From assembly GCF_009829085.1 (NCBI RefSeq), contig NZ_WUQY01000027.1, forward strand, positions 1 to 57,144: a stretch of 57,144 nucleotides of DNA, given 5' to 3'. This stretch comes from Sphingobacterium bovisgrunnientis (lineage in GTDB: Bacteria; Bacteroidota; Bacteroidia; Sphingobacteriales; Sphingobacteriaceae). Numbering within the stretch: the stretch's first letter is position 1; each line of letters starts with the position of its first letter. Under the pieces are notes generated by a model. That model was given only the letters and a program-made list of their open reading frames with translations. It did no database searches and had not been told where the DNA came from. A program made the translations under genes and the position numbers. This document shows, piece after piece, positions 1 through 8,851 of this stretch.

Positions 1-77
1 CAAATAAGACTTTGGCAACAAAGCACAAGTCTGTGAAGCCCGAAGCCCATTTGTCTTTAGCAAATGGGTAGTTCACT
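1..77. repeat. 77-bp terminal inverted repeat, left copy
   Basis: These 77 bases equal the reverse complement of the last 77 bases of the window without a mismatch. Inside is a perfect 8-bp hairpin (CCCATTTG at 46-53, CAAATGGG at 61-68, 7-nt loop) and a tandem GAAGCCC pair (35-48). The similarity ends abruptly at 77/78. The simplest reading is the edge of a repeated element, such as an IS end, at which assembly stopped. Confidence 0.95.
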
Positions 78-927
78 CTTACCTTTCATTGATGAGACAA
101 ATGGATTTGAGACATATACTGGTGGCAGATACATTGAATTAGATGCATCAAAAGTGGTCAACGGAAAAATCACAATTGATTTTAACAAAGCATACAATCC
201 ATATTGTGCATACAGCTCTGGATACAGATGTCCAAAGCCACCAGCAGAAAATATACTTCAAACTCATATTTTAGCTGGAGAAAAAGCATACAAAGGACCA
301 AAGAACGAACGACCAGTCAATAAAGCTATGGCAAAGAACTTTACTGAAAAAGAAAAAGCCATTATTTCAAGTGGCGATGTAAGCAGCAAAATGCACGTTT
401 ACCTAACTACAGATGAGAAAGAATTAGCAGTATTAAAGGCTACTTCTCAAGATATTAAGATAGATGACCCATTATTAGAAATTTTGGAAAAAAGAATGCT
501 TGCAACAGTTCAAGCGCCAGAGCATGCAGGTGTGGGCATTGCAGCTCCTCAAGTTGGAATCAATAAAAATTTGATATGGGTGCAGCGTTTTGACAAAGCA
601 GGAGAGCCATTCGAATTTTTTATCAATCCAAAGATTATTTGGCGATCAAAACTAACGCGCCTGGGTGCTGAAGGTTGTCTTTCTATCCCTGATAGACGTG
701 AGGATGTGAGAAGAAGCTATGCTATTCGAATTCAACACTGGGACAAAAAGGGAAATATAATTGAAGAAAACATCGAGGGTTTTACTGCCGTAATTTTCCA
801 GCATGAAGTAGATCATTTATACGGCATTTTGTATCCAGATCGTCTGCAAGAGCAGAATAAGCACCAAGATATTGAATTAAACGACAAAATCAAGTTTTCC
901 GTTCCTAATGGAGATTTAAAGCCATAA
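64..927 (+). CDS. DUF1684-peptide deformylase fusion, 5' end cut by the window-end repeat
   Basis: The C-terminal two thirds is a peptide deformylase, which removes the formyl group from nascent proteins. All three metal/catalytic motifs are intact: GVGIAAPQ (residues 156-163), EGCLS (203-207) and HEVDH (247-251). Residues 5-77 match the end of a DUF1684 domain (GGRYIEL, NPYCAY, CPKPP, AGEKAY). DUF1684 proteins are normally about 200 aa, so most of that domain is missing. The first four codons lie in the terminal repeat and an in-frame stop (58-60) precedes them, so ATG 64 is probably not the native start. Either an element interrupted the gene or the contig merely ends there. The DUF1684 assignment is by motif memory. 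Confidence 0.85.
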   Translation: MGSSLLPFIDETNGFETYTGGRYIELDASKVVNGKITIDFNKAYNPYCAYSSGYRCPKPPAENILQTHILAGEKAYKGPKNERPVNKAMAKNFTEKEKAIISSGDVSSKMHVYLTTDEKELAVLKATSQDIKIDDPLLEILEKRMLATVQAPEHAGVGIAAPQVGINKNLIWVQRFDKAGEPFEFFINPKIIWRSKLTRLGAEGCLSIPDRREDVRRSYAIRIQHWDKKGNIIEENIEGFTAVIFQHEVDHLYGILYPDRLQEQNKHQDIELNDKIKFSVPNGDLKP

Positions 928-955
928 AAAAGGCAGCTTTTACCGCTGCCTTTTT
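927..955. terminator. Bidirectional terminator
   Basis: Perfect 11-bp stem: AAAAAGGCAGC (927-937) pairs with GCTGCCTTTTT (945-955) across a 7-nt loop, with A/T tracts on both sides. It sits between the convergent deformylase and glutaminyl cyclase genes and can serve both. Confidence 0.9.
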
Positions 956-956
956 A

Positions 957-2012
957 TTACCTTTCAATAAGCTTTATTTCGTATAATTTCGGCCAAAGTT
1001 TGCCAGTTACAAATAATCTTTTCCCTGCAGCATCGTATGCTATACCATTTAACTCATTATTGACTCCCGAACGCCCTTCTGTGTATAATCCAACAAGATT
1101 GATTCGTCCCTCAACGGCACCCGTTTGTGGATTAATAATTACAATGATATCTTTACCATAAACATTAGCATATACTTTTCCATCAATGTATTCTAATTCA
1201 TTCAGCAAATCTACTTTCCCATTTTCATCATAAACCGTGATAAAACCTTCTTCATGTCCTGTAATAGAATTCAAAAAATATAGTTTATTAGAACCATCAG
1301 ATTTTATAAGTTTTGTACCCTCGTTAGTAATTCCCCAACCCTCAAGGCTGTTCTCGTAATTAAACTCTCTTAATTTCCTGAATGACTCCTTAGAAAAGAA
1401 ATACCCTTTTTTATTTTGCCAGCTAAGAAAAACAATTTTATCTTCCACGATAGTCATACCTTCGCCGAAAAATCCCTCAGGTTTTTCGATTTTTAAAACT
1501 TTACCTGTATTCAAGTCAACTTTTCGAATTGATGTAACAACTCCTTCACTAGCCAAATCTTCAGGACCTCCGGTTGTCTCATATAATACTCCGTCTGCAA
1601 ATTGTAATCCTTGTGTATATGCTTTGGTATCATGTGGGAATTCATTTACTACTTTAAAGGAATAATTTTTTGCATTCGGCGGAAGAACTAATATATTGCT
1701 GTAAGCGATGTCTTCTTTTCCCTGGGCATATATCTTTGCAGACAAAGAACGGTCACCATAGCCAAATTCTTTAGTGTCAAAAATTACGCTTGTTGTATCA
1801 GTTTTAGTCACAAAGGGCTGCCCATCTATAGAATAAACAACCGAATCCAACGAAGTGCTCGGGAAATTTAGCTTCAATTTCACCTGTTCACCTAAAGCAA
1901 CACGTTGTCCCGATTCTGGCTGCACAAACTCAAATTTTCCTTGCTGAGATTTACACCCGCTGATTGCTAATAAAATAGCTAATGATATACCTGAAAGTAA
2001 TTTTATACGCAT
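957..2012 (-). CDS. Glutaminyl-peptide cyclotransferase, lipoprotein
   Basis: Resembles the plant-type glutaminyl cyclase family (beta-propeller), which converts N-terminal glutamine to pyroglutamate. Family-type segments are FPHDTKAYTQGL, FGEGMT, EGWGIT, LNELEYIDGKVYANVYG and LNGIAYD. Residues 1-20 form a lipoprotein signal ending in LAISGC, with Cys20 as the lipidation site, so it should be anchored at the cell envelope facing outward. About 90 residues between the signal and the propeller look like a beta-sandwich domain. It is a single gene, convergent with the deformylase. The family call is good; the substrate is unknown. Confidence 0.85.
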   Translation of the reverse strand: MRIKLLSGISLAILLAISGCKSQQGKFEFVQPESGQRVALGEQVKLKLNFPSTSLDSVVYSIDGQPFVTKTDTTSVIFDTKEFGYGDRSLSAKIYAQGKEDIAYSNILVLPPNAKNYSFKVVNEFPHDTKAYTQGLQFADGVLYETTGGPEDLASEGVVTSIRKVDLNTGKVLKIEKPEGFFGEGMTIVEDKIVFLSWQNKKGYFFSKESFRKLREFNYENSLEGWGITNEGTKLIKSDGSNKLYFLNSITGHEEGFITVYDENGKVDLLNELEYIDGKVYANVYGKDIIVIINPQTGAVEGRINLVGLYTEGRSGVNNELNGIAYDAAGKRLFVTGKLWPKLYEIKLIER

Positions 2013-2389
2013 GTTATATTAGTTTAGTTGCTCCAAAAAGCATCTTTGGTTAATTCTACTTTGTTTGAATCTAAATATACTGATACTCTATCAAATCGCA
2101 CTTCTCCTTGGTAAATATTTAACTCTATTTAAGGCTCTACCGCTTGAATAAAATTTCTTTTCTTTTAATCCAGAAAATCAAAGAATTTCCAACAATAATT
2201 CGACTTCCTACTTCGACAAATGCCAATTAAAACTGGTCTTTAACGAATATATTGACTTTACATTATTAGCTATCGCCATTTAACTGCAAATAATCATAAC
2301 CGCTTTTTTAGAAAGGATACCGCTAAGTTTTCCCTGAATTTAGCAAGTCGTAAATAAGTTGACCTCACGAAATATTTAAAATGAACGAA
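2013..2389. other. 377-bp intergenic region, nothing recognised
   Basis: AT-rich DNA between the 3' end of dnaG and the start of the cyclase gene, both on the minus strand. It should hold the cyclase promoter, but I see no convincing TAnnTTTG element, no strong hairpin and no plausible ORF. Confidence 0.4.
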
Positions 2390-4390
2390 TTATTTGATTA
2401 CAATATTTCCTAACAATTGCCCGAGCATCTTCTCTGCCTCTTTTAACTTTTGATATTTATGCAATTCAATTTCCATATCTTCTGGAGATAAATTCTTTTT
2501 CAGTTCTTCTTGCACTTTGTTCATTTCACGAGAGAACTTACGCTTTTTGATGCGATAGATTGCCTGAATAACTAATTCTTGCAAGTGTTCTATCTCCAAG
2601 GTGACATAAATTTTGCGCTTATCGTCATTCCAATTAGGACTAATCTCATATTTGGAAGCGATGCAATCTACTGCTAATGCAGAAACATCTTTATCCTCAG
2701 ATGAAATAAAGAATTTTGCATCAGGAACCTCAAAATTTTCAGCTTGTTTTCTAAACTCTGCTATGATACTTTCACAACTGGAGTCTTCAAATTCAATATC
2801 ATCCAAACTACCAAGTAAGTACGGCGCAACAGGTATATCTCCATCACCCTCCCATGTCACCAATTCCCGTCCGTAATTCAACAAGATGCGTACAATTTCT
2901 CGTTCTTGTAAGAGTTCAGCAGTAATAATTTGCTGCGCAGGACTTGAAGTTATTCCCGTTTCAGCTTTTTCTTGTTCTGTTAAGAAAAAATCTGCAGGCG
3001 GCATATCTCCAGGATAATCACCCTGAGGAGATTGAGGCGCAACTTGAACTCTATTTTGCGCGGCTTTCTTATCTTGCGCTTTGGCTTTATTGAGCCTGAT
3101 TTTATTTAGCTCAGTGAGTAATATTCGCTCTTCAATATCTAGTAAAGAACTACATTGTCTAATGAAAACCGAAACTTTAATTTCATCAGGTATCAACGCA
3201 ATACTCTCAACAACCTCGCGAATGACTTCCGCTCTTTTAATCGGATCATCCTTTGCATCCCTTAAAAGAATGTTGGTTTTATAGAAAATAAAATCTTCCT
3301 GATTTTTTTCAATGTATTCTTTAAATGATGTAGAACCTACTTGCTTGGCATATGAGTCAGGGTCGTTTCCATCCGGAAATAAGAGAACTTTAACATTAAG
3401 CCCTTCTTCTAGTAGCATATCCGTACCACGCAAAGAAGCTTTTATTCCAGCTGCATCACCATCGTAGAGAATCACTACATTTTTTGTGAATCGAGAAATT
3501 AATTTGATTTGACCCGTTGTAAGTGATGTTCCAGAAGAGGAAACAACGTTTTCCACCCCCGTTTGATGCATTGCAATTACATCGGCATAGCCTTCTACCA
3601 AATAGCAAAGGTCAGCATCCATTATTGCCTTTTTGGCAAAATTTAAGCCATAAAGGACATCTGACTTATGGTAAATATCAGATTCAGGGGAATTGACATA
3701 TTTGGGGACAGCTTTTTCTGTTTTTAATGTACGGCCTCCAAATCCAATAATCCTTCCTGTAAGATTATGAATAGGAAAAATCACACGACCTCTAAATCGA
3801 TCGTAAAGTGACTTATCATCCCGTTCTATGGCTAATCCAATATCCTTCAAATAGTCTTCTTGAAAACCGGCCTTCTTCGCTTCATCAACTAATGCAGTCC
3901 ATTGCTCAGGAGAATAGCCCAATTCAAATTTTTTGATGATATCCTCGCGGTATCCTCTCTCCCTGAAATAAGATAGACCAATAGTCTTTCCAAAATCAGT
4001 CTCCCATAAGTTTTCCTTAAAGAATTTACCAGCCCATTGACTCAGAATATATAGACTCTCACGTTTATCCTGGGCAGCAAGTTGCGCTGGACTACGTTCA
4101 ATTTCCTCAATTTCTACTCCGTATTTATTCCCAAGGTATCGTATAGCTTCCGGATAGGAAAACTTTTCCAGCTCCATCACAAACTTTAGAGAGTCACCGC
4201 CTACGCCACAACCAAAGCATTTGTAAATCCCCTTTGCTACTGATACATGAAATGAAGGTGTTTTCTCATTGTGAAAAGGACAATTTCCAATTAGCGAAGT
4301 GCCCCTCTTCTTCAAATCAACAAAATCTCCTACAACCTCCTCTATGCGAGCAGCATCTAAAACTTTATCTATCGTCTCCTTTGCTATCAA
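2390..4390 (-). CDS. dnaG: DNA primase DnaG
   Basis: Makes RNA primers at the replication fork. The N-terminal CHC2 zinc finger is complete (Cys37, His40, Cys58, Cys61 in CPFH...CFGC), followed by the catalytic core and a TOPRIM domain (LVEGYADV, then LYDGDAAG). The long C-terminal part fits the helicase-binding region. At 666 aa it is of normal length for the phylum. The start codon is TTG: no in-frame ATG exists between it and the upstream stop, AAGGA lies a few bases upstream, and the resulting N-terminus (MIAKETIDKVLDAARIEEVVG) is the usual one. It is read after the CpsB-like gene, separated by a terminator, so it probably has its own promoter. Confidence 0.97.
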   Translation of the reverse strand: MIAKETIDKVLDAARIEEVVGDFVDLKKRGTSLIGNCPFHNEKTPSFHVSVAKGIYKCFGCGVGGDSLKFVMELEKFSYPEAIRYLGNKYGVEIEEIERSPAQLAAQDKRESLYILSQWAGKFFKENLWETDFGKTIGLSYFRERGYREDIIKKFELGYSPEQWTALVDEAKKAGFQEDYLKDIGLAIERDDKSLYDRFRGRVIFPIHNLTGRIIGFGGRTLKTEKAVPKYVNSPESDIYHKSDVLYGLNFAKKAIMDADLCYLVEGYADVIAMHQTGVENVVSSSGTSLTTGQIKLISRFTKNVVILYDGDAAGIKASLRGTDMLLEEGLNVKVLLFPDGNDPDSYAKQVGSTSFKEYIEKNQEDFIFYKTNILLRDAKDDPIKRAEVIREVVESIALIPDEIKVSVFIRQCSSLLDIEERILLTELNKIRLNKAKAQDKKAAQNRVQVAPQSPQGDYPGDMPPADFFLTEQEKAETGITSSPAQQIITAELLQEREIVRILLNYGRELVTWEGDGDIPVAPYLLGSLDDIEFEDSSCESIIAEFRKQAENFEVPDAKFFISSEDKDVSALAVDCIASKYEISPNWNDDKRKIYVTLEIEHLQELVIQAIYRIKKRKFSREMNKVQEELKKNLSPEDMEIELHKYQKLKEAEKMLGQLLGNIVIK

Positions 4391-4464
4391 TTTATTTTCC
4401 TTTATATAATTCCAAGTAATCCAAATTTAGAAAATACTCTTCAAAACTATGCATAGCACAAAAA

Positions 4465-4487
4465 AAGGTGGAAAAATTTTCCACCTT
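4465..4487 (-). terminator. Terminator after the CpsB-like gene
   Basis: AAGGTGG (4465-4471) and CCACCTT (4481-4487) flank an A/T core that extends the pairing. Followed by T residues on the minus strand (the A-run at 4460-4466). Lies between the CpsB-like gene and dnaG. Confidence 0.8.
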
Positions 4488-4511
4488 ATATTCCCAATTA
4501 ATATTACAATA

Positions 4512-5312
4512 TTAGCCTGTTGCAATAGATGTATCATTATTGAAATGATCTAATAGCGTAGGGTTTAATATATTACATGTTCTTATTAAATCACGGATAG
4601 GATATTTAGCAACAACATCTTGCAAAGCAGCTAAATGTTTTTGGTGATGCAAATCTGTGCCCACAAAATCATACATACCTGATTTTAACATTGTCAAAGC
4701 AGCAACTTTAACCTCTGTACCATAATACCGGCTTATAGACAATAAATTTAACTGTAATAAACAACCAGCATCTTTGATTTTTTTATACATATCAAAGTTG
4801 TAATGGTAATAGGGATAACGTTCAGGATGAGCGAGAATAGGTTTGTATCCCAAATTTTGTATATCTAAAATAGTCTGGAAAAGTGCGTTTGATTCTGCTA
4901 AATAGGACATTTCAATGAGTACATATCCACCAGGCATAACGCATAAATTATCTTTAGCGATTAACTGAGTAATACCATTATCAATCATGTGTTCAGCTGC
5001 TGCATAAATTTTAGTTTTGCTCGAAGTCTCTTTTAATGCACTGATTAAAGTATTATATGCTGTCTGAATAGAACTCTTTGTGTTTGGATGAATATCCTCC
5101 ATAATATGTGGAGTACATATGAATTTTTGGACACCTAAGCCATTTAATCCTTTAATTAATTCAAGCGAATCTTCCACAGAAGAACTTCCATCATCAATAC
5201 CGGGTAATAAATGATTATGAATGTCTACTTCTAAAAATGCTAACTTACCTAAGGATCTTACCTTATCACCCGCCACTTTTTTGGAACCAAATAACTTAGA
5301 AAAAAAACTCAT
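4512..5312 (-). CDS. CpsB/YwqE-type tyrosine-protein phosphatase (PHP fold)
   Basis: PHP-family metal-dependent phosphatase of the type that dephosphorylates bacterial tyrosine kinases governing capsule or exopolysaccharide export. Metal-binding segments are visible: VDIHNHLLPGIDDG near the N-terminus, TPHIMED, AAEHMID, LAHPERY and GTDLHHQ near the C-terminus. At 266 aa it has the usual length. No kinase or polysaccharide gene lies beside it in this window, so its partner must be elsewhere. A long perfect hairpin (5335-5374) starts 23 bp upstream of its start codon. Confidence 0.88.
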   Translation of the reverse strand: MSFFSKLFGSKKVAGDKVRSLGKLAFLEVDIHNHLLPGIDDGSSSVEDSLELIKGLNGLGVQKFICTPHIMEDIHPNTKSSIQTAYNTLISALKETSSKTKIYAAAEHMIDNGITQLIAKDNLCVMPGGYVLIEMSYLAESNALFQTILDIQNLGYKPILAHPERYPYYHYNFDMYKKIKDAGCLLQLNLLSISRYYGTEVKVAALTMLKSGMYDFVGTDLHHQKHLAALQDVVAKYPIRDLIRTCNILNPTLLDHFNNDTSIATG

Positions 5313-5334
5313 TAATTTATTTTAATCTTTAAAT

Positions 5335-5374
5335 TAGACATTAGTATATACGCTTTAGTATATACTAATGTCTA
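5335..5374. repeat. 16-bp perfect hairpin upstream of the CpsB-like gene
   Basis: TAGACATTAGTATATA (5335-5350) pairs base for base with TATATACTAATGTCTA (5359-5374) across an 8-nt loop. No T-tract follows in either direction, so it does not look like a terminator. It may be an operator or a 5'-UTR structure. Confidence 0.85.
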
Positions 5375-5862
5375 TAAATGATGTATTACTATTAATAGGT
5401 GGCTAGTCAATAACCATGCCACTTAATTTTTTTATTTAATATCGTAACAACAAATATACACTTAAATTAAAGCGCTTTCTTTAAAATAAAAAATTTATTA
5501 AGTTGCAATAATGGTTCTTCTACGTGTTAGGCACGAATTGGATGTTTAAATTGTTAAAGAAGCCAACCTATATAGTCATTTAAAATGCGATAAATATTAA
5601 TACTAAAAGGTTATAATATGTGTTCAAAATCTATTGCATAAAAAGTGATATCTTCTATAGTCTTAGGCTTTATGGCTTTAAAGCTTCGCATAGAATTTTT
5701 TTAGATGAAAATAAGTAGATTGATTAAAAGAATCTTGTATTGAAAAATTATTCGTTTTCTGCAAAATACATAGGGGTACAGGGCTGACGCATAAGAAAGT
5801 TGAAAAATCTACCAAAACGAAATATTTTTTATTACTTTTATATTAACTAATTTATAAACAAT
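5375..5862. other. Gene-poor stretch between CpsB-like gene and lipoprotein
   Basis: No ORF with protein character. It holds a small dyad (GTGGC ... GCCAC before a T-run, about 5400-5440) and a terminator-like double hairpin at 5653-5702 with no gene in front of it. A TAnnTTTG promoter element was not found on the plus strand. Confidence 0.4.
5653..5702 (+). terminator. Orphan terminator-like hairpin
   Basis: Outer stem TTCTAT (5653-5658) / ATAGAA (5690-5695), inner stem GCTTTA / TAAAGC, then seven T residues (5696-5702). No annotated gene ends upstream of it on the plus strand. Confidence 0.45.
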
Positions 5863-6282
5863 ATGAAAAATCTAATTGGCACTATACTTATCTTAATTAC
5901 AATATTTTCATGCTCGAAAAGTGACATAGATTTTAATCCCGAAGATCCGATATTAGGAAAATGGGAATTAATATCCCCGGCTAATGACGATACTTTCATT
6001 GGCGAAATAAAAGAGCGGTCTTTTAATTTTGGAAAAGATAGTGTAGGAATTAGAGGTATTGAATTCTCGGGAAGATGGGGTGGTGCAATTGCGGCATGGG
6101 ATAGAAATGCTACTATACAAAGCGAATATACACTGTCTGAAGACGAGGAAACATTGAGCATCAATTATGAAGATGTTAAATTATTTCATTTTGATATATT
6201 AAAATTAAATAAAAGATCACTCAAAATTAAATCAAAAAACAGCACATACATTAGTACTCTTGAATTTAAGAGAGTAAAATAA
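5863..6282 (+). CDS. Small lipoprotein with lipocalin-like start
   Basis: 139 aa. A short hydrophobic leader ends in a lipobox around IFSC (Cys17), predicting export and lipid anchoring. The mature part begins ILGKWELIS, the opening strand typical of small lipocalin-like Bacteroidota lipoproteins, and is rich in alternating beta-type residues (SFNFGKDSVGIRG, STLEFKRV). No catalytic motif is seen. It stands alone, preceded by a long non-coding stretch and followed by a clear terminator. Function unknown; the fold is my inference. Confidence 0.7.
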   Translation: MKNLIGTILILITIFSCSKSDIDFNPEDPILGKWELISPANDDTFIGEIKERSFNFGKDSVGIRGIEFSGRWGGAIAAWDRNATIQSEYTLSEDEETLSINYEDVKLFHFDILKLNKRSLKIKSKNSTYISTLEFKRVK

Positions 6283-6334
6283 TCTGCGAAGAATTTACTG
6301 AACAAATAATTATAGGTGTTAAAGACATTAGTAC

Positions 6335-6362
6335 AAGCCTAACCTAATCCGTTAGGCTTTTT
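6335..6362 (+). terminator. Terminator after the lipoprotein gene
   Basis: AAGCCTAAC (6335-6343) and GTTAGGCTT (6351-6359) form a 9-bp stem with a 7-nt loop, followed by T residues. Confidence 0.85.
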
Positions 6363-6377
6363 CCTTATCTTTATTCT

Positions 6378-6596
6378 ATGAGAGAATGGATAAATAAAAT
6401 ACTAGTAGTCCTCAACGAGTGTAAAGATCCAATCAATAACTTACAAGGTCGTAATCTACGTGATGATGCTTTGGATGCGCTTAGTCTTGAAGTAAAACAT
6501 CTATCGCGGAAAGAATTCGAGTCCTACGCTGCTAATGATAAAGAACTTCATGATCTATCTTGGTTCTATACTAGATTTGTTCATAATAATTATTGA
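6378..6596 (+). CDS. Small hypothetical protein (72 aa)
   Basis: Sequence opens MREWINKILVVLNECKDPINNL; helical, charged, no signal peptide and no membrane segment. I do not recognise the family. It begins 16 bp after a terminator and runs toward a transposase-bearing region. It has plausible codon use for the organism and no overlapping better candidate, but the coding call rests on the open frame only. Confidence 0.45.
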   Translation: MREWINKILVVLNECKDPINNLQGRNLRDDALDALSLEVKHLSRKEFESYAANDKELHDLSWFYTRFVHNNY

Positions 6597-6673
6597 CATC
6601 TGGATCTGGAAGAAGCCTACCCGAATAGAGTAGACCAAGAAGGCTCTCTAATTAATTTAAGTGGGTTTTCTAA

Positions 6674-6877
6674 TTATACCACGCCTAAAGTGCGTTTATA
6701 AATTTCAAACATTTCTCTCGTTATTTCCAGATTCTGGTAATAATATTTAAGATAGTACCGGATAGGAGATTGACAATCATCAGTAAATAATACTGACTTA
6801 ATAATTGTTCCATTAGAGAGCGTATAATCCTGATTTATTTGACCAATATGGCCCTCGTTTACAAATGTTGTTTTCAT
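6674..6877 (-). CDS. Small hypothetical protein (67 aa)
   Basis: Opens MKTTFVNEGHIGQINQDYTL and ends EIYKRTLGVV; soluble, mixed alpha/beta character with a tyrosine-rich middle (RYYLKYYYQN). No known motif. It lies between the 72-aa gene and the degenerate transposase, in convergent orientation to the former. Coding potential is moderate; function unknown. Confidence 0.4.
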   Translation of the reverse strand: MKTTFVNEGHIGQINQDYTLSNGTIIKSVLFTDDCQSPIRYYLKYYYQNLEITREMFEIYKRTLGVV

Positions 6878-7085
6878 AATATTTGCTTTTATGATTCAAC
6901 AAAGTAGCGAATAGACATTACCCCTATGTCACGCTAAGAAGAATATTATGTTACTTTCGAATTGGTCTATTAATAAACGAATAAAGCTAAAAATTATTGT
7001 TTTATATATCCTATTTTTAGTACATAACAAAAAACATAACCACCTAATTATCAGGCAATTATTTCATAATAAATTTGGTTAAAAG

Positions 7086-8244
7086 ACTGGTGTTCAGTAT
7101 ATTAAGGAATTATTTTCAACGTAATGTCCTTAAACACGAATGCCAGTCAGTGCGATAAATGTACGGATTTATTAACCGTATTTACAGCCCATCTAAGCAA
7201 GGATCTCAATCTTTCCAGGATCCGCCTGGTTTGTCTTTTTATAACTGCTCTATGCAAAGTTAAGTCAGTAAACTATTCCAAATTGTCTGCAGGATTTGAT
7301 TCTCCATCCGTTGCCAGCAGTTGTTTTAGGAGAATCCAGCGCTTCATGGCGCAAGTGGATCTGCCAATGCGACTTATCAGTACACTTATATTCAATCTTT
7401 TACAAAACAACAGCCCCGTTATTCTAGTCATGGATAGGACAAACTGGAAATTTGGACAGCAAAACATCAATATACTCATGTTGGGTATCAGTTATAAGTC
7501 TGTTGCCATTCCAATCATGTTTAAGATGCTGGACAAGCGAGGGAACTCTAATTCACAGGAACGAATTAACATTGGTCCAGAATTTCATCGATTGGTTTGG
7601 ACTGGATTCCACCGACTGTATACTAGCTGATCGTGAATTTATCGGAGAGAAATGGTTAGGATTCTTAAATGAACATAGCATCCGGTATCATATTAGGATC
7701 CGGAATAACTTTAAGGTGTTCTTGCCTAGAAAACAAAAAGAAATAACGGCATGGCACTTGTTTAACAACCTTAATAGCAGGGAATTCGGACATTACCAGC
7801 ATATTGTAGAAATGCAGGGTCAATTATGTTACCTATCAGCTACTAAAACTGTGATCGATGGAAAAGTTGAATTTTTAATACTGGTATCATTCAATAAACC
7901 ACAGCAGGCACTGCAATATTATAGGAGACGTTGGAACATCGAGACGCTGTTTCGATTCATGAAGTCTAGTGGATTTAATATAGAAGATACCCATGTCACT
8001 GACTTGGACCGCCTTGAAAAATTGTTCATGCTTACGATGATAGCATGCCTGTGGTGCTACAAAGTTGGTGATTATATTCATGACCAGATTCGACCCATTA
8101 AAATCAAGAAACATCAAAGAAAAGCCGTGTCAATATTCAAATACGGCCTTGATTATATTGCAGAGTGTTTATTATCCGGATTCAACAAGTTAAACATCAA
8201 TTTATTGCAATTTTTGTCATGGACATAGGCTTTACTTATAAAAC
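7086..8244 (+). mobile_element. Degenerate IS4-family insertion sequence, ends not resolved
   Basis: Inferred from the transposase. The left boundary is placed at the ACTGGTGTTCAG stretch about 40 bp before the ORF; the right must precede the ndk terminator at 8245. No terminal inverted repeats or target duplication were found, so the limits are approximate. Confidence 0.5.
7124..8228 (+). pseudogene. IS4-type transposase, frameshifted
   Basis: DDE transposase in two overlapping frames: 7124-7630, then the frame that ends at 8228. The first holds the first catalytic Asp (VMDRTNWKFG); the second holds LADREF (second Asp) and RRWNIETLFRFMK (the Glu with the IS4-type YREK-like signature). Conceptual joining gives a normal protein of about 365 aa if the frame moves by +1 near 7565-7575 (after LDKRGNSNSQERI, continuing LVQNFIDWFGLDS). 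One inserted base explains this. A programmed +1 shift is possible but rarer, and no heptamer of the usual IS type is evident. I could not find matching inverted repeats at either end. Confidence 0.85.
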
Positions 8245-8278
8245 AAACAAAGGACAATTATTGGATTATCCTTTGTTT
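8245..8278 (-). terminator. ndk terminator
   Basis: AAACAAAGGA (8245-8254) and TCCTTTGTTT (8269-8278) form a 10-bp stem, 24 bp past the ndk stop on the minus strand and directly after the transposase gene on the plus strand. Confidence 0.75.
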
Positions 8279-8301
8279 ATAAATTAGTGTTCTAAACAAA
8301 A

Positions 8302-8721
8302 CTATACTCTTTCGAATTGGGAGAAAAAGAAGTTACCCTCAATTTCTGCATTTTCGTTAGAATCAGATCCGTGAACTGCATTAGCATCAATTGATTTAGC
8401 ATACTTATTACGTATAGTGCCCTCAGCAGCCTCAGCAGGATTAGTAGCACCGATTAACGTACGGAAGTCTTCTACAGCATTATCTTTTTCTAAGATGGCA
8501 GCTACAATTGGACCTGAAGTCATAAAACTAACTAAATCTCCATAGAAAGGTCTTTCTTTGTGTACCGCATAAAAATTACCCGCAGTGTCTTCTGACAATT
8601 GAATATATTTCATCGCTACGATTTTGAAGCCTGCAGCAATAATGTCGTTTAAAATAGCACCGATGTGGCCATTTGCTACTGCATCAGGTTTAATCATCGT
8701 GAAAGTTCTGTTAGTTGCCAT
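8302..8721 (-). CDS. ndk: Nucleoside diphosphate kinase
   Basis: Transfers the gamma phosphate between nucleoside triphosphates and diphosphates, balancing NTP and dNTP pools in the cytoplasm. 139 aa, as usual. The start [10 protein letters not shown] and the active-site segment NAVHGSDS (phosphorylated His) are both present. A TACCTTTG element (8747-8754, minus strand) lies 25 bp upstream of the start and fits the Bacteroidota -7 box. It is divergent from ispH. Confidence 0.97.
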   Translation of the reverse strand: MATNRTFTMIKPDAVANGHIGAILNDIIAAGFKIVAMKYIQLSEDTAGNFYAVHKERPFYGDLVSFMTSGPIVAAILEKDNAVEDFRTLIGATNPAEAAEGTIRNKYAKSIDANAVHGSDSNENAEIEGNFFFSQFERV

Positions 8722-8839
8722 AACGTTTATTATCTATAAATTTTTGCAAAGGTACAGAAAAAGGAAAAATTCTAAAGAAATATTAAACTCATTCTTTTTA
8801 TGAATTTTTCAATATATTTTACCTACCAATTCTTATTAC

Positions 8840-8847
8840 TAACTTTG
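8840..8847 (+). promoter_or_regulatory. -7 promoter element of ispH, 4 nt before ATG
   Basis: TAACTTTG fits TAnnTTTG. With the start site expected about 4-7 nt downstream, transcription would begin at or next to the ATG (8852). No clear -33 TTTG was found. Confidence 0.6.
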
Positions 8848-8851
8848 TGAT

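Noticed and set aside
6954..8320. 12-bp direct repeat CTTTCGAATTGG at 6954-6965 and 8309-8320 as a target duplication of the IS
   Set aside because: No inverted repeats lie just inside the copies, the right copy is within the last ndk codons, and the ndk terminator would fall inside the element. Probably chance.
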